The notes under the pieces are model-generated. The model was given only the letters and a program-made list of their open reading frames with translations. It was not told the DNA's origin and searched no databases. The position numbers and the translations under genes are program-made. DNA of 64,000 nucleotides from JAYPHU01 sp038127535 (lineage in GTDB: Bacteria > Pseudomonadota > Alphaproteobacteria > Rhodospirillales > UBA2165): the NCBI GenBank assembly GCA_038127535.1, contig JAYPHU010000015.1:1-64000 (forward strand), written 5' to 3'. Below are positions 7,684 through 15,214 of this stretch, piece after piece. Positions within the stretch are counted from its first letter, which is position 1. Each line of letters starts with the position of its first letter.

Positions 7684-9654
7684 TTATGCGGCCGGCGAGG
7701 CCTTGGGCGCGAACATTTTCCAATGCCAGACGATATAGAGCAGCGCCACCGCTACCGCCGGCCAATGCACCAGCGGATCAATGAACAGCACCAGCGCCGC
7801 CAGGACGAGCCGGAGCGCCGTCTCCCACAAGGGCAGGCGGCGATGGTCGAAGGAGATCACCGTGCTGGAAATGAGATAAATCACCAGCATGGTCCGGGCG
7901 ATGATGGAGACAAATCCGGCCACATCGAACGGCACGCCGGATTCCTCGACGATCAGCATTACCGGGTAGTAAGCAAAAATGAACGGCACGATAAACTTCA
8001 CCAAGCCCACACGCATGGCGTAGACCGCCGTCTGCATGGGCGGTGCGCCGGAGATGGACGCCGCGGCATAGGCCGCCACCGCTACCGGCGGGGTAATGGA
8101 CGAGGCGACGCCGTAATAGAAGACAAACAGGTGCGCGACCAGGATCGACAGCCCAAGGTTCTGCATAGCGGGGCCCATGATCAGGATGATCGTCAGATAG
8201 GCCGGCAAGGTGGGCATGCCCATGGACAACATCAATGCCGCCAGAGCAGCGATCACCAATGTGACAAACAGGCCGGCGCCGGACCCGCCACTCACCACCT
8301 GGGCAAAATCGGTGGGCAGCCCCGTGGAGCCCAAAACGGCGACGATAACCCCAACCACGGCGATGGCCATCAGCAGATTACCAAAGGTTTGCCCGCCCCG
8401 CGCCAGGGCCGCGATAATGATCGCCGGATTTTGCCGCACCTCCGGGTTCAGGAAACTTAGCGGGATCAGGATATACATGCCCATCAGACCGGCGCCCGCC
8501 GGGGAGAAGCCGAGGATCAGCGTGTAAATCACGACGGCAATGGGGGCGAGGACCAGAATCAGGTTGATATAATCCTGACGGTTGACGGTGAGTTCCGGGT
8601 CTACCTCTTCCACGGCCTCGACGCCGAGGCGGCGGGATTCAAACACCACCGACGTAAACAGGCTGGCGTAGTAGGCCAATGCCGGGACCAGGGCCGCAAC
8701 AATGATTGTCAGGTAACCGATGCCGGTAAAATCCGCCATGACCAGGGCCGCTGCCCCCATGATCGGCGGCATGATCTGGCCGGCGGAAGATGCCGTCGCC
8801 TCCACCCCGCCGGCGAAGGCAGGATGAAATCCGCGCTTCTTGATCATCGGGATTGTGATCACGCCGGTCGCGACCACATTGGTGACTGCGCCGCCGGACA
8901 TAGTCCCGAACAGGCCTGAAGCCAAAATCGCGGCATGGGCCGGACCGCCCCGGAAACGCTTGGTCAGATGCACGGCGATCTTGATCATAGACATACCGCC
9001 ACCGGTTTTTTCCAACATGCTGCCTAGCAGGATGAATGGAAATACGGTGAAGATCAGAATTTCAAGGATGCCGCCCAGGACACCATCACCCTGGTTAAAC
9101 CAAAGATCTTCCGCTGTATTGATGAAGGACTGACGGTTGTCGGTGGTGCTCGCCGCCTCAAATATCCAGGGCCACCACTCCCCGGTATAGAGATAAATGA
9201 GTGCGATGACCCCACAGACGGCCAAGGGCGTGCCCCACACCCGCCAGCACAGAATGACGAAGCACACCGCGCCGGCGATGGCGATGATCGGATGCTCCAG
9301 TTCAAAATCGAACAGATCGCCGCTAGCGATAATCCCCACATCCAAATGGAACCGCCACAGGGCATAAGCGGTCACGGCAAACAGGATGATATCAAACAGA
9401 TAGCCGCCCTTGCCGAGACCGGGATACTTCTCTTGGATCAGCTTTCCGAACGGCTGTGTCAGCAGGACGATGACGACCGAGGCACCCATGATGATGGGAC
9501 GAATGATCTCCGGATCGAAGGGACCGATCTTCGGCATCCCGAACATGGTCGGGTGCGAATTCAGAATACCCGTCACCGCCATCACCAGACCGACGATGAA
9601 CACAATGGCGCTCACCTGGCTGAAGGCTTGTGGGGTCGGCGTATCGGCGTTCAC
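7684..9654 (-). CDS. TRAP transporter, fused permease (TAXI type)
   Basis: A 656-residue inner-membrane protein with many hydrophobic segments. It matches the fused small-plus-large permease seen in TAXI-type TRAP systems, which take up organic acids using an ion gradient. About four helices at the N-terminus correspond to the DctQ-like part. The remainder is the DctM-like part, with conserved stretches such as GLFGTMSGGAVTNVVATG and SITPPVAVAAYAAASI. It starts at a GTG at 9654. It follows its solute-binding protein gene by 82 bases, and that gap holds a strong stem-loop. The substrate cannot be read from sequence. Confidence 0.93.
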   Translation of the reverse strand: MNADTPTPQAFSQVSAIVFIVGLVMAVTGILNSHPTMFGMPKIGPFDPEIIRPIIMGASVVIVLLTQPFGKLIQEKYPGLGKGGYLFDIILFAVTAYALWRFHLDVGIIASGDLFDFELEHPIIAIAGAVCFVILCWRVWGTPLAVCGVIALIYLYTGEWWPWIFEAASTTDNRQSFINTAEDLWFNQGDGVLGGILEILIFTVFPFILLGSMLEKTGGGMSMIKIAVHLTKRFRGGPAHAAILASGLFGTMSGGAVTNVVATGVITIPMIKKRGFHPAFAGGVEATASSAGQIMPPIMGAAALVMADFTGIGYLTIIVAALVPALAYYASLFTSVVFESRRLGVEAVEEVDPELTVNRQDYINLILVLAPIAVVIYTLILGFSPAGAGLMGMYILIPLSFLNPEVRQNPAIIIAALARGGQTFGNLLMAIAVVGVIVAVLGSTGLPTDFAQVVSGGSGAGLFVTLVIAALAALMLSMGMPTLPAYLTIILIMGPAMQNLGLSILVAHLFVFYYGVASSITPPVAVAAYAAASISGAPPMQTAVYAMRVGLVKFIVPFIFAYYPVMLIVEESGVPFDVAGFVSIIARTMLVIYLISSTVISFDHRRLPLWETALRLVLAALVLFIDPLVHWPAVAVALLYIVWHWKMFAPKASPAA

Positions 9655-9687
9655 GGGTTCCGGCCTTTGATCATATCCAAAAACGAA

Positions 9688-9721
9688 CAGGGCCCGGCAG
9701 CATGTTCGCCACCGGGCCCTG
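9688..9721 (-). terminator. Intercistronic stem-loop between TAXI SBP and permease
   Basis: A perfect 10-bp inverted repeat (CAGGGCCCGG at 9688-9697 and CCGGGCCCTG at 9712-9721) with a 14-base loop lies just after the binding-protein stop and before the permease start. No T-run follows. Such structures in binding-protein-dependent transport operons often act as partial terminators or mRNA stabilisers that keep binding-protein mRNA in excess. That role is inferred here. Confidence 0.7.
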
Positions 9722-9736
9722 CGTCAACTCACGCCT

Positions 9737-10771
9737 TTAGGAGGCCGGCGGCAACAGACGCTTCGGAATGTCGATGCCCACTTCCTTATAGTACTTGACC
9801 GCGCCTGGATGCAGCGGCGCAATCATACCGGTGAAAGGTGTTTCCTTCTTGATCACCTTCAAAACGGCAGCCGTCTTGTGGATGTCATCAAGATTGTCCC
9901 AAACAGCTTTGGTCATCTTGTAAATTGTGTCGTCATCAATCCCTTTGCGGACGGCAATCTGGTATACCACGCCGCCGGTCCGGATCGTCTGGTCCCCGTT
10001 AACCTGACCCTTGTAGGTGTTCGCGGGGATTGTGCCCGGCACCCGACCAGGCACCTTCAACCACTTTTTAAAGGCATCCGTCGTAACGGCGTCTCCGGCA
10101 TCCAGAAGGCGGAAATCTTTGCTCAATCCGAGTTGCTGGATCAACGCGGAACCAGGCGCCCCGGGACGCATAAAGACATCCAGCTTACCGTCCATCATGG
10201 CCTGCAGGCCGGAGCCCCAGCGCAGCCGGATAGCCTTGTAATCCTTGTTAGGCTCATAGCCGGTGATCACCCGGATCAAGGCTTCCTGGGTCGTACCTGC
10301 GGCGCCCGACGGCGGACCGGTGAAGACCCGTTTCCCCTTGATATCCTTAAACGTTTTAATGCCCGAACTTGCGAAGGTGACGCCATGAAACACCACCGCG
10401 GAATAGCTCAGAATTGTCCGGATATTCGCAGCCGCCTTAGGCGCCTCCTTGGACAGCTTCTTTTTATACATGGCCATACCTTTGGTCATGAAAAAATAGA
10501 TGGGCGGCGGCAAAGCCATCCAATCGATCTGCGCCCGGCCCAGTTTCATGGAAGACCGGGTCAGGGTCTGGCTGTCATTGATCTGCGTGGAAATACCCAG
10601 TTTTTCTTGGAAAATTTTACCAAGGACCACCGCTACCGCGTGATTTTCGGAACCTGGATTGGCGGTCTCTGCTTTAAATATTTTGCTTTGCGCCAACGCA
10701 TCGCCGGCAGCCAACCCGATCAGGGCGGCCGCCACGGCGGCAACGGCAAACTTGGAAATTGTGTGTGACAT
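9737..10771 (-). CDS. TAXI family TRAP solute-binding protein
   Basis: A 344-residue periplasmic binding protein. A Sec signal peptide (about residues 1-27, ending ALAQ) precedes the mature part KIFKAETANPGSENHAV. The central stretch KRVFTGPPSGAAGTTQEAL is typical of TAXI-type (PF16868) binding proteins, as is the C-terminal MIAPLHPGAVKYYKEVG. The start is supported by a GGGAG ribosome-binding site. It captures the ligand for the downstream fused permease. Its own gene follows the sulfotransferase-like gene by 88 bases on the same strand, so the transporter may import a substrate or product of that enzyme set (inference). Confidence 0.93.
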   Translation of the reverse strand: MSHTISKFAVAAVAAALIGLAAGDALAQSKIFKAETANPGSENHAVAVVLGKIFQEKLGISTQINDSQTLTRSSMKLGRAQIDWMALPPPIYFFMTKGMAMYKKKLSKEAPKAAANIRTILSYSAVVFHGVTFASSGIKTFKDIKGKRVFTGPPSGAAGTTQEALIRVITGYEPNKDYKAIRLRWGSGLQAMMDGKLDVFMRPGAPGSALIQQLGLSKDFRLLDAGDAVTTDAFKKWLKVPGRVPGTIPANTYKGQVNGDQTIRTGGVVYQIAVRKGIDDDTIYKMTKAVWDNLDDIHKTAAVLKVIKKETPFTGMIAPLHPGAVKYYKEVGIDIPKRLLPPAS

Positions 10772-10859
10772 AATGCTCTCCCTTAAGATTTGTTTGTTAC
10801 CCTAGACCATATTAGAAGCGGGATTGAGAGTGAACCAGGGATTATTCCGTCTGGTGAAA

Positions 10860-12500
10860 CTAGCCCGCCCGCAGGGATTTGACCCGCGCGCCGCCGAACA
10901 CTTCCCAGCCGACGATATCGTGTTCGTGGTCTACCCGGACCTCGAACACCACCTCCCGGCCTCCGTCCCGTTTCATTTCCCGGATGCGGCCCCAGGTGGC
11001 GAAATCGTTGGGGGTCCATTCATCCCGCCGCCATTCGTTCCAGGTCAGGTCATCCACCTTGATGGTTCCCATACGGTTAAGCTCCGGGCCTTCAGGGGTA
11101 CAGAAGGAATCGATCACCAGCATGTTGTCGGTCTCGGCCAATCGGTGCGCATCCCCCATGGCCCAGGAAATCACCCGGTCCTCGGACTCGTCAGAGCCGG
11201 AAACCCAAACCTCGGAGACTTCCATCTTGTCGGGGTCCACTTTGTACTCAACAGCGCGGGCAAAGCACTGGGCCGGCGGCACCTGACGCCCGTGGAAGGG
11301 CAAGGCGCGGCAGATGCCGTTGTCGTACATGACGAACTGATTTTCGCCGGTCACCCTGGGGTTATGACCGTGATAATGCCAGCGCAGATCATGCGTCGGC
11401 GTCAGGAGCTTTTCTTTCAGCGGCCCTTCCCAGCCGGCGTGATCGCCCAGGATCCACTTAATCTCCTTGGTCTTCCGGTCGATCTTAACAATCGCATCCT
11501 GATGACGGAGCGAGACCAGCACGCTGTCATCGTGCGGGTCATAAGTCACCCCGTTGCCGTGGGTCCAATCCAGATGATTGGGAAAGCCCCGCGTGTGCCA
11601 ATAGGGTTCCAGCAGGTGATACCCGATCCGCATCGGGTCCAGATAGTCGAACGTGTTCCAGTTCCAGACGATCTCGCCATCGGGCGTGAACTCGACAATA
11701 TTGTCGCCCACCACTTTTTGCGTCGCGCGCGGTGCGTCCGGGTCGTCCTCGCTGGTGTAGTAGTTCTTGATCTCCCGGGCGTTGGCGGTCAGCGCCAGAT
11801 AATTGCCATTGGGCATTTCATGGGGCTGGTGATGCAGACTGTCAGCCTCGATGCCGATAGAGTTTTCCACCTCGCCCCAGGGCCGCCTGGTCGCATGGAA
11901 CTGATTGATCACGTTGCCGCACATGTCCATTTCGATGGAGCGGAAATTGACGTGGTGGAAAAACAGATTGCCGTTCTGCAGTTGATGCACCCCGGCCACC
12001 CGGCTGTCGGCGATGTAGTACCAGACGATCTCCGCCTCCTCGTCGATGGCGGCGATCAGGCTCCAGCGGGTCTGGAACATGAACTGCTTCTGGCTCATCC
12101 AGATGGCCCGGTTCACCGGCCGGCGGCGGATGGAAAGCAGCGTAAAGCCCGGCTCCATCTCGTCGGGCTTAACCGTATCAACTGTAAATCGCGGGATGAT
12201 CGCGCCGTCATCGGGCAGGGCCGGCGTGCGATACATAAGTTCCACCGGGTCCGGCGCGTCGCCGGCGCCCTCGACCGAGACCGTGATTGTGTGATCCGTC
12301 GCCGCGCGCATACCGATAATCGGCAGACCCGCCGCCGGGTCCTTGTCCGGCCCATAGGTTACCGAGCGCTGCTTGCGGCCGTCATCCACGTGGATGGCCA
12401 CGGTCACCGCCCCGTCCGCCTTGAAATACACCATGGCGACCAGGGGTACCCGTTCGTTGGGGTTTTTCTCGACCCGGGGCGGTTCGATGAAGGCTGCCAT
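10860..12500 (-). CDS. Arylsulfotransferase (ASST)-like beta-propeller
   Basis: A 546-residue protein resembling the arylsulfate sulfotransferase family. An N-terminal beta-rich domain of about 100 residues precedes a six-bladed-propeller-like part. Blocks SLHHQPHEMPNGNYL, DWTHGNGVTYDP and VSLRHQDAIVKID supply conserved histidines and an arginine comparable to those of E. coli AssT. Unlike AssT, no signal peptide is visible, so a cytoplasmic location is suggested. The start at 12500 was chosen because a GGGAGAG site precedes it; an upstream ATG at 12560 adds residues without signal character. It opens the minus-strand half of a divergent locus. Sulfuryl transfer is inferred only from family resemblance; a lyase-like or binding role is possible. 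Confidence 0.72.
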   Translation of the reverse strand: MAAFIEPPRVEKNPNERVPLVAMVYFKADGAVTVAIHVDDGRKQRSVTYGPDKDPAAGLPIIGMRAATDHTITVSVEGAGDAPDPVELMYRTPALPDDGAIIPRFTVDTVKPDEMEPGFTLLSIRRRPVNRAIWMSQKQFMFQTRWSLIAAIDEEAEIVWYYIADSRVAGVHQLQNGNLFFHHVNFRSIEMDMCGNVINQFHATRRPWGEVENSIGIEADSLHHQPHEMPNGNYLALTANAREIKNYYTSEDDPDAPRATQKVVGDNIVEFTPDGEIVWNWNTFDYLDPMRIGYHLLEPYWHTRGFPNHLDWTHGNGVTYDPHDDSVLVSLRHQDAIVKIDRKTKEIKWILGDHAGWEGPLKEKLLTPTHDLRWHYHGHNPRVTGENQFVMYDNGICRALPFHGRQVPPAQCFARAVEYKVDPDKMEVSEVWVSGSDESEDRVISWAMGDAHRLAETDNMLVIDSFCTPEGPELNRMGTIKVDDLTWNEWRRDEWTPNDFATWGRIREMKRDGGREVVFEVRVDHEHDIVGWEVFGGARVKSLRAG

Positions 12501-12516
12501 GATTTTCTCTCCCTGA

Positions 12517-12536
12517 AAACTGCGGCCGCGTAGTTT
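12517..12536. promoter_or_regulatory. Candidate operator in divergent promoter region
   Basis: An imperfect 20-bp palindrome (AAACTGCGGC facing CGCGTAGTTT) lies between the divergent ASST-like and GST genes, 16 bases from the former start and 80 from the latter. Eight of ten positions match between arms by eye. Size and place fit an IclR-type operator serving both promoters, but no second copy was found near the iclR gene itself. Confidence 0.3.
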
Positions 12537-12616
12537 GAAAGACGCCACCCGCCATGACAATATCGGATCAACGAAAGCTCATAGAGCAAAACTATAAATC
12601 AGGGAGGCCGCCCACC

Positions 12617-13435
12617 ATGCTGGAGCTTTATCATCACGGCTCGTCCGCCTGTGCCGCCAAGGTGCGCATGGTGCTGGCCGAGAAGGAACTGGACTGGACC
12701 GGCCACTATATCGACATCCTCAACGGCGAGCAGTTCACCGACGCGTATCGCAAGATCAATCCGAAATGCATTGTGCCGACCCTGGTGGATGACGGGCTGA
12801 TCATTCCTGAATCGACGGTGATCTGTGAATATCTCGACACCAAGTTCCCGGAGGTCAAACTGATTCCGGACGATCCGGTCGAGGCGATCAAAGTGCGGCT
12901 CTGGAGCAAAGCCGTGGACGAGGAAATTCACCCGGCCACCCGGGTGGTCACCTATGCCGCGTCCCACCGGTTTCACATTCTGGCGCTGTCCGAAGAAGAA
13001 CGGGAAGCGTTTATCAACAACCCGATCGAACCGGCGCGCCGGGAAGCCAAACGCCGGGCCATCTATGACGGGTTCGACTACGAGGAAGCCAAAGGCGCAC
13101 TGATGATGTTCGTCCGGGTCTTCGAGAGGATGGAGACGGCGCTGGCCGAGAGCGAATGGCTAGTGGGCGACACGTATACCTTTGCCGATGCGGCGCTGAG
13201 TATTTACGTGAACCGGATTGATTGCCTATCCATGGCGGGCATCTGGGAAGGCAAAATGCCCCACCTGGAAGCCTGGTGGAAAAAGATCAAGGCGCGGCCC
13301 AGTTTCCATCCAGCCATTTTTGAGTGGCTGCCGGAGGAGCTGCGTGACTCCATGAAAACCAACGGCGCGCGATCCTGGCCCCAGGCCGAGGCGATCATCG
13401 ACGCCGAACGCGCGAAGGTTCAGGCCGCGAATTAG
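12617..13435 (+). CDS. Glutathione S-transferase family protein
   Basis: A 272-residue cytoplasmic protein. The N-terminal thioredoxin-like domain (about 1-80) includes LYHHGSSACAAKVRMVL, KCIVPTLVDDG and PESTVICEYLD, the last being the glutathione gamma-glutamyl binding loop. An all-helical C-terminal domain follows. The length exceeds a standard GST (about 200-220) because of a larger helical part around 100-180. The ATG at 12617 is preceded by GGGAGG, which is why the longer reading from 12554 was dropped. It leads an operon with an iron alcohol dehydrogenase, a jelly-roll protein and a GMC oxidoreductase. Within that set it may cleave or isomerise a glutathione adduct (inference). Confidence 0.9.
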   Translation: MLELYHHGSSACAAKVRMVLAEKELDWTGHYIDILNGEQFTDAYRKINPKCIVPTLVDDGLIIPESTVICEYLDTKFPEVKLIPDDPVEAIKVRLWSKAVDEEIHPATRVVTYAASHRFHILALSEEEREAFINNPIEPARREAKRRAIYDGFDYEEAKGALMMFVRVFERMETALAESEWLVGDTYTFADAALSIYVNRIDCLSMAGIWEGKMPHLEAWWKKIKARPSFHPAIFEWLPEELRDSMKTNGARSWPQAEAIIDAERAKVQAAN

Positions 13436-13446
13436 GAGAGAGCACT

Positions 13447-14577
13447 ATGGCCTTCATCCCATCCTATCCCCCCGTCTATTTCGGCTTCGGCGCTTTGACC
13501 GAGCTGTCCGGTGAGTTGGCCGCCCGCGGTGTCGACCGGCCCCTGATCATCTCCGACAAGGGCCTGGTCGAGCACGGCGTCTACAAAGTCGTCCGGGATT
13601 CACTCCCGGCGGACATGGCGGTCGCCATGTATGGCGAGATACCGGAGAACCCGACCATCGCCGGCATCGACGCAGCCCTCGCCGTCTACAAAGCGGAGAA
13701 GTGCAACGGCATTATCGCGCTCGGCGGGGGCTCGGTCCTGGACAGCGGCAAGGCGCTCCGCGTCGTCGCGGTACAGGGCGGCGAGGTGATGGATTACCTC
13801 AAGGACCCCTCGATCATCACCAAGGACGTCGCGCCCTATATTACCATCCCGACCACGGCGGGCACCGGGGCGGAGATCACCTTCGGCGGCGGCATCCATC
13901 CGGAGACCAATGCGCCGGCCATGGGCATCCGTAGCCCCAACGTCAAACCGGACGCGGCTATTGTCGATCCGACGGTGACCCTGACCCTACCGCCGCGCCT
14001 CACGGCGGCGACGGGCATGGATGCGCTGACCCATTGCGTGGAGGGATATCTTTCCAATGCCTTCAACCCGCCGGCGGAAGCCATCGCACTGGACGGCATC
14101 CGCCGGGTGGTGGATTTCGTGGAACGGGCGACGGCGGACGGCAGTGACCGCGTCGCACGCTTCGAAATGGCCATGGCCGCGTTGCAAGGCGGCATGGCGA
14201 TCTATATGGGCCTGGGACCCATCCACGCGCTCTCCATGGCGTTCGGCGACAGCCCCTTACATCACGGCACCCTGGTGACTGTCGCGATGCCGGCGGTCAT
14301 GCGCTTTTACAACGGCCGGAACGACGTGCGCCTCGCCCAAGTGGCGGAAGCCATGCGCCTCACCCCTGACGCGGACGCCGGCAACCGGATCGCCGACGCG
14401 ACCGCCGAACTTAACGAGAAACTCGGCCTGCCCGACACGGTGCGCAAGATGGGCTATGACAAGAACGACATTGAACGGATGATCGACGACGCCCACGGCA
14501 GTTACTTCAACCATGCCGCCCCGGTCGCCCCCAGCCGCGACGACTATGTGGGCATCGTCACCGAAGTTTTGGGATAG
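13447..14577 (+). CDS. Iron-containing alcohol dehydrogenase (maleylacetate reductase-like)
   Basis: A 376-residue NAD(P)-dependent group III dehydrogenase. GGGSVLDSGKA binds the dinucleotide pyrophosphate and PTTAGTGAE follows it. Metal ligands are expected at the Asp and His of GMDALTHCVEGY, His in GPIHALSMAFGD and His in LHHGTLVTVAMP. The third block is SMAFGD where classical enzymes have a LAHPLG-type sequence, so substrate preference may differ. The family covers maleylacetate reductases, lactaldehyde and other alcohol dehydrogenases. GGAGAG precedes the ATG, 11 bases after the GST stop, indicating one operon. Confidence 0.9.
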   Translation: MAFIPSYPPVYFGFGALTELSGELAARGVDRPLIISDKGLVEHGVYKVVRDSLPADMAVAMYGEIPENPTIAGIDAALAVYKAEKCNGIIALGGGSVLDSGKALRVVAVQGGEVMDYLKDPSIITKDVAPYITIPTTAGTGAEITFGGGIHPETNAPAMGIRSPNVKPDAAIVDPTVTLTLPPRLTAATGMDALTHCVEGYLSNAFNPPAEAIALDGIRRVVDFVERATADGSDRVARFEMAMAALQGGMAIYMGLGPIHALSMAFGDSPLHHGTLVTVAMPAVMRFYNGRNDVRLAQVAEAMRLTPDADAGNRIADATAELNEKLGLPDTVRKMGYDKNDIERMIDDAHGSYFNHAAPVAPSRDDYVGIVTEVLG

Positions 14578-14587
14578 GACTGGGACC

Positions 14588-15202
14588 ATGGCCGACATTT
14601 CCATCGCACTCGACAATCTGCGGCCCAACGACGTGATCCCGTCCGAGGCCGAGCATCAGGGCAGCCCGGCCACCCGGCTGGTGCTGACCCCGGATGCGGA
14701 GACGCCGGACAATCCGACCTTCGCCCGGATCAAGGATTTAGAGTTTCACAACGGGACCATCGAGATCGAGGTGGCGGGCCGGCCCCTGCCCGATGCCTTC
14801 CCGGAAGCGCGGGGCTTCATCGGCGTGGCGTTTCGCATTGCCGAGGACCTGTCGGCGTTTGAATGCATGTATCTCCGTCCAACCAACGGCCGGGCCGAGG
14901 TGCAGCTTCGCCGCAATCGGGCGAGCCAGTATTTTTCCTACCCTGATTGGAAGTTCGACCGGCTGCGCACCGAAGTCCCCGGCCATTACGAGGCATATGT
15001 GGACCTGATCACCGGCGCCTGGACCAAGATGCGGATTGAGGTTGAAGGAGAGAAGGCCAAGCTGTTCGTCCATGATCTCGAACAGCCGACAATCATCGTG
15101 AATGATCTTAAACATGGGACCGACCATCGTGGCGGGATCGGGCTTTACATCGACAACGGCACCGAAGGCTTTTTCCGCAACCTTCGGGTGACCCCGGCTT
15201 AA
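14588..15202 (+). CDS. Jelly-roll (concanavalin-like) domain protein
   Basis: A 204-residue protein without signal peptide or membrane segment. Its alternating strands resemble the concanavalin A-like/laminin G-type fold used by DUF1080-type proteins: TIEIEVAGRP, RGFIGVAFRI, FECMYLRPTNGR, TKMRIEVEGEKAKLFVHD and GIGLYIDNGTEGFFRNLRV. Such domains often bind or cleave glycans, but no catalytic residues can be assigned. The start at 14588 follows GGACTGGGACC; an in-frame upstream ATG inside the dehydrogenase gene was rejected. It sits 10 bases after the dehydrogenase and 12 before the GMC oxidoreductase, so it belongs to the same operon. Its role is unknown. Confidence 0.75.
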   Translation: MADISIALDNLRPNDVIPSEAEHQGSPATRLVLTPDAETPDNPTFARIKDLEFHNGTIEIEVAGRPLPDAFPEARGFIGVAFRIAEDLSAFECMYLRPTNGRAEVQLRRNRASQYFSYPDWKFDRLRTEVPGHYEAYVDLITGAWTKMRIEVEGEKAKLFVHDLEQPTIIVNDLKHGTDHRGGIGLYIDNGTEGFFRNLRVTPA

Positions 15203-15214
15203 AGGAGACGCGTC

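Noticed and set aside
10824..12533. Long open frame of 569 codons on the plus strand opposite the ASST-like gene
   Set aside because: It is an antisense shadow in GC-rich DNA. The minus strand has recognisable ASST blocks and a ribosome-binding site, while this frame shows no domain and is rich in His, Arg, Gly and Pro.
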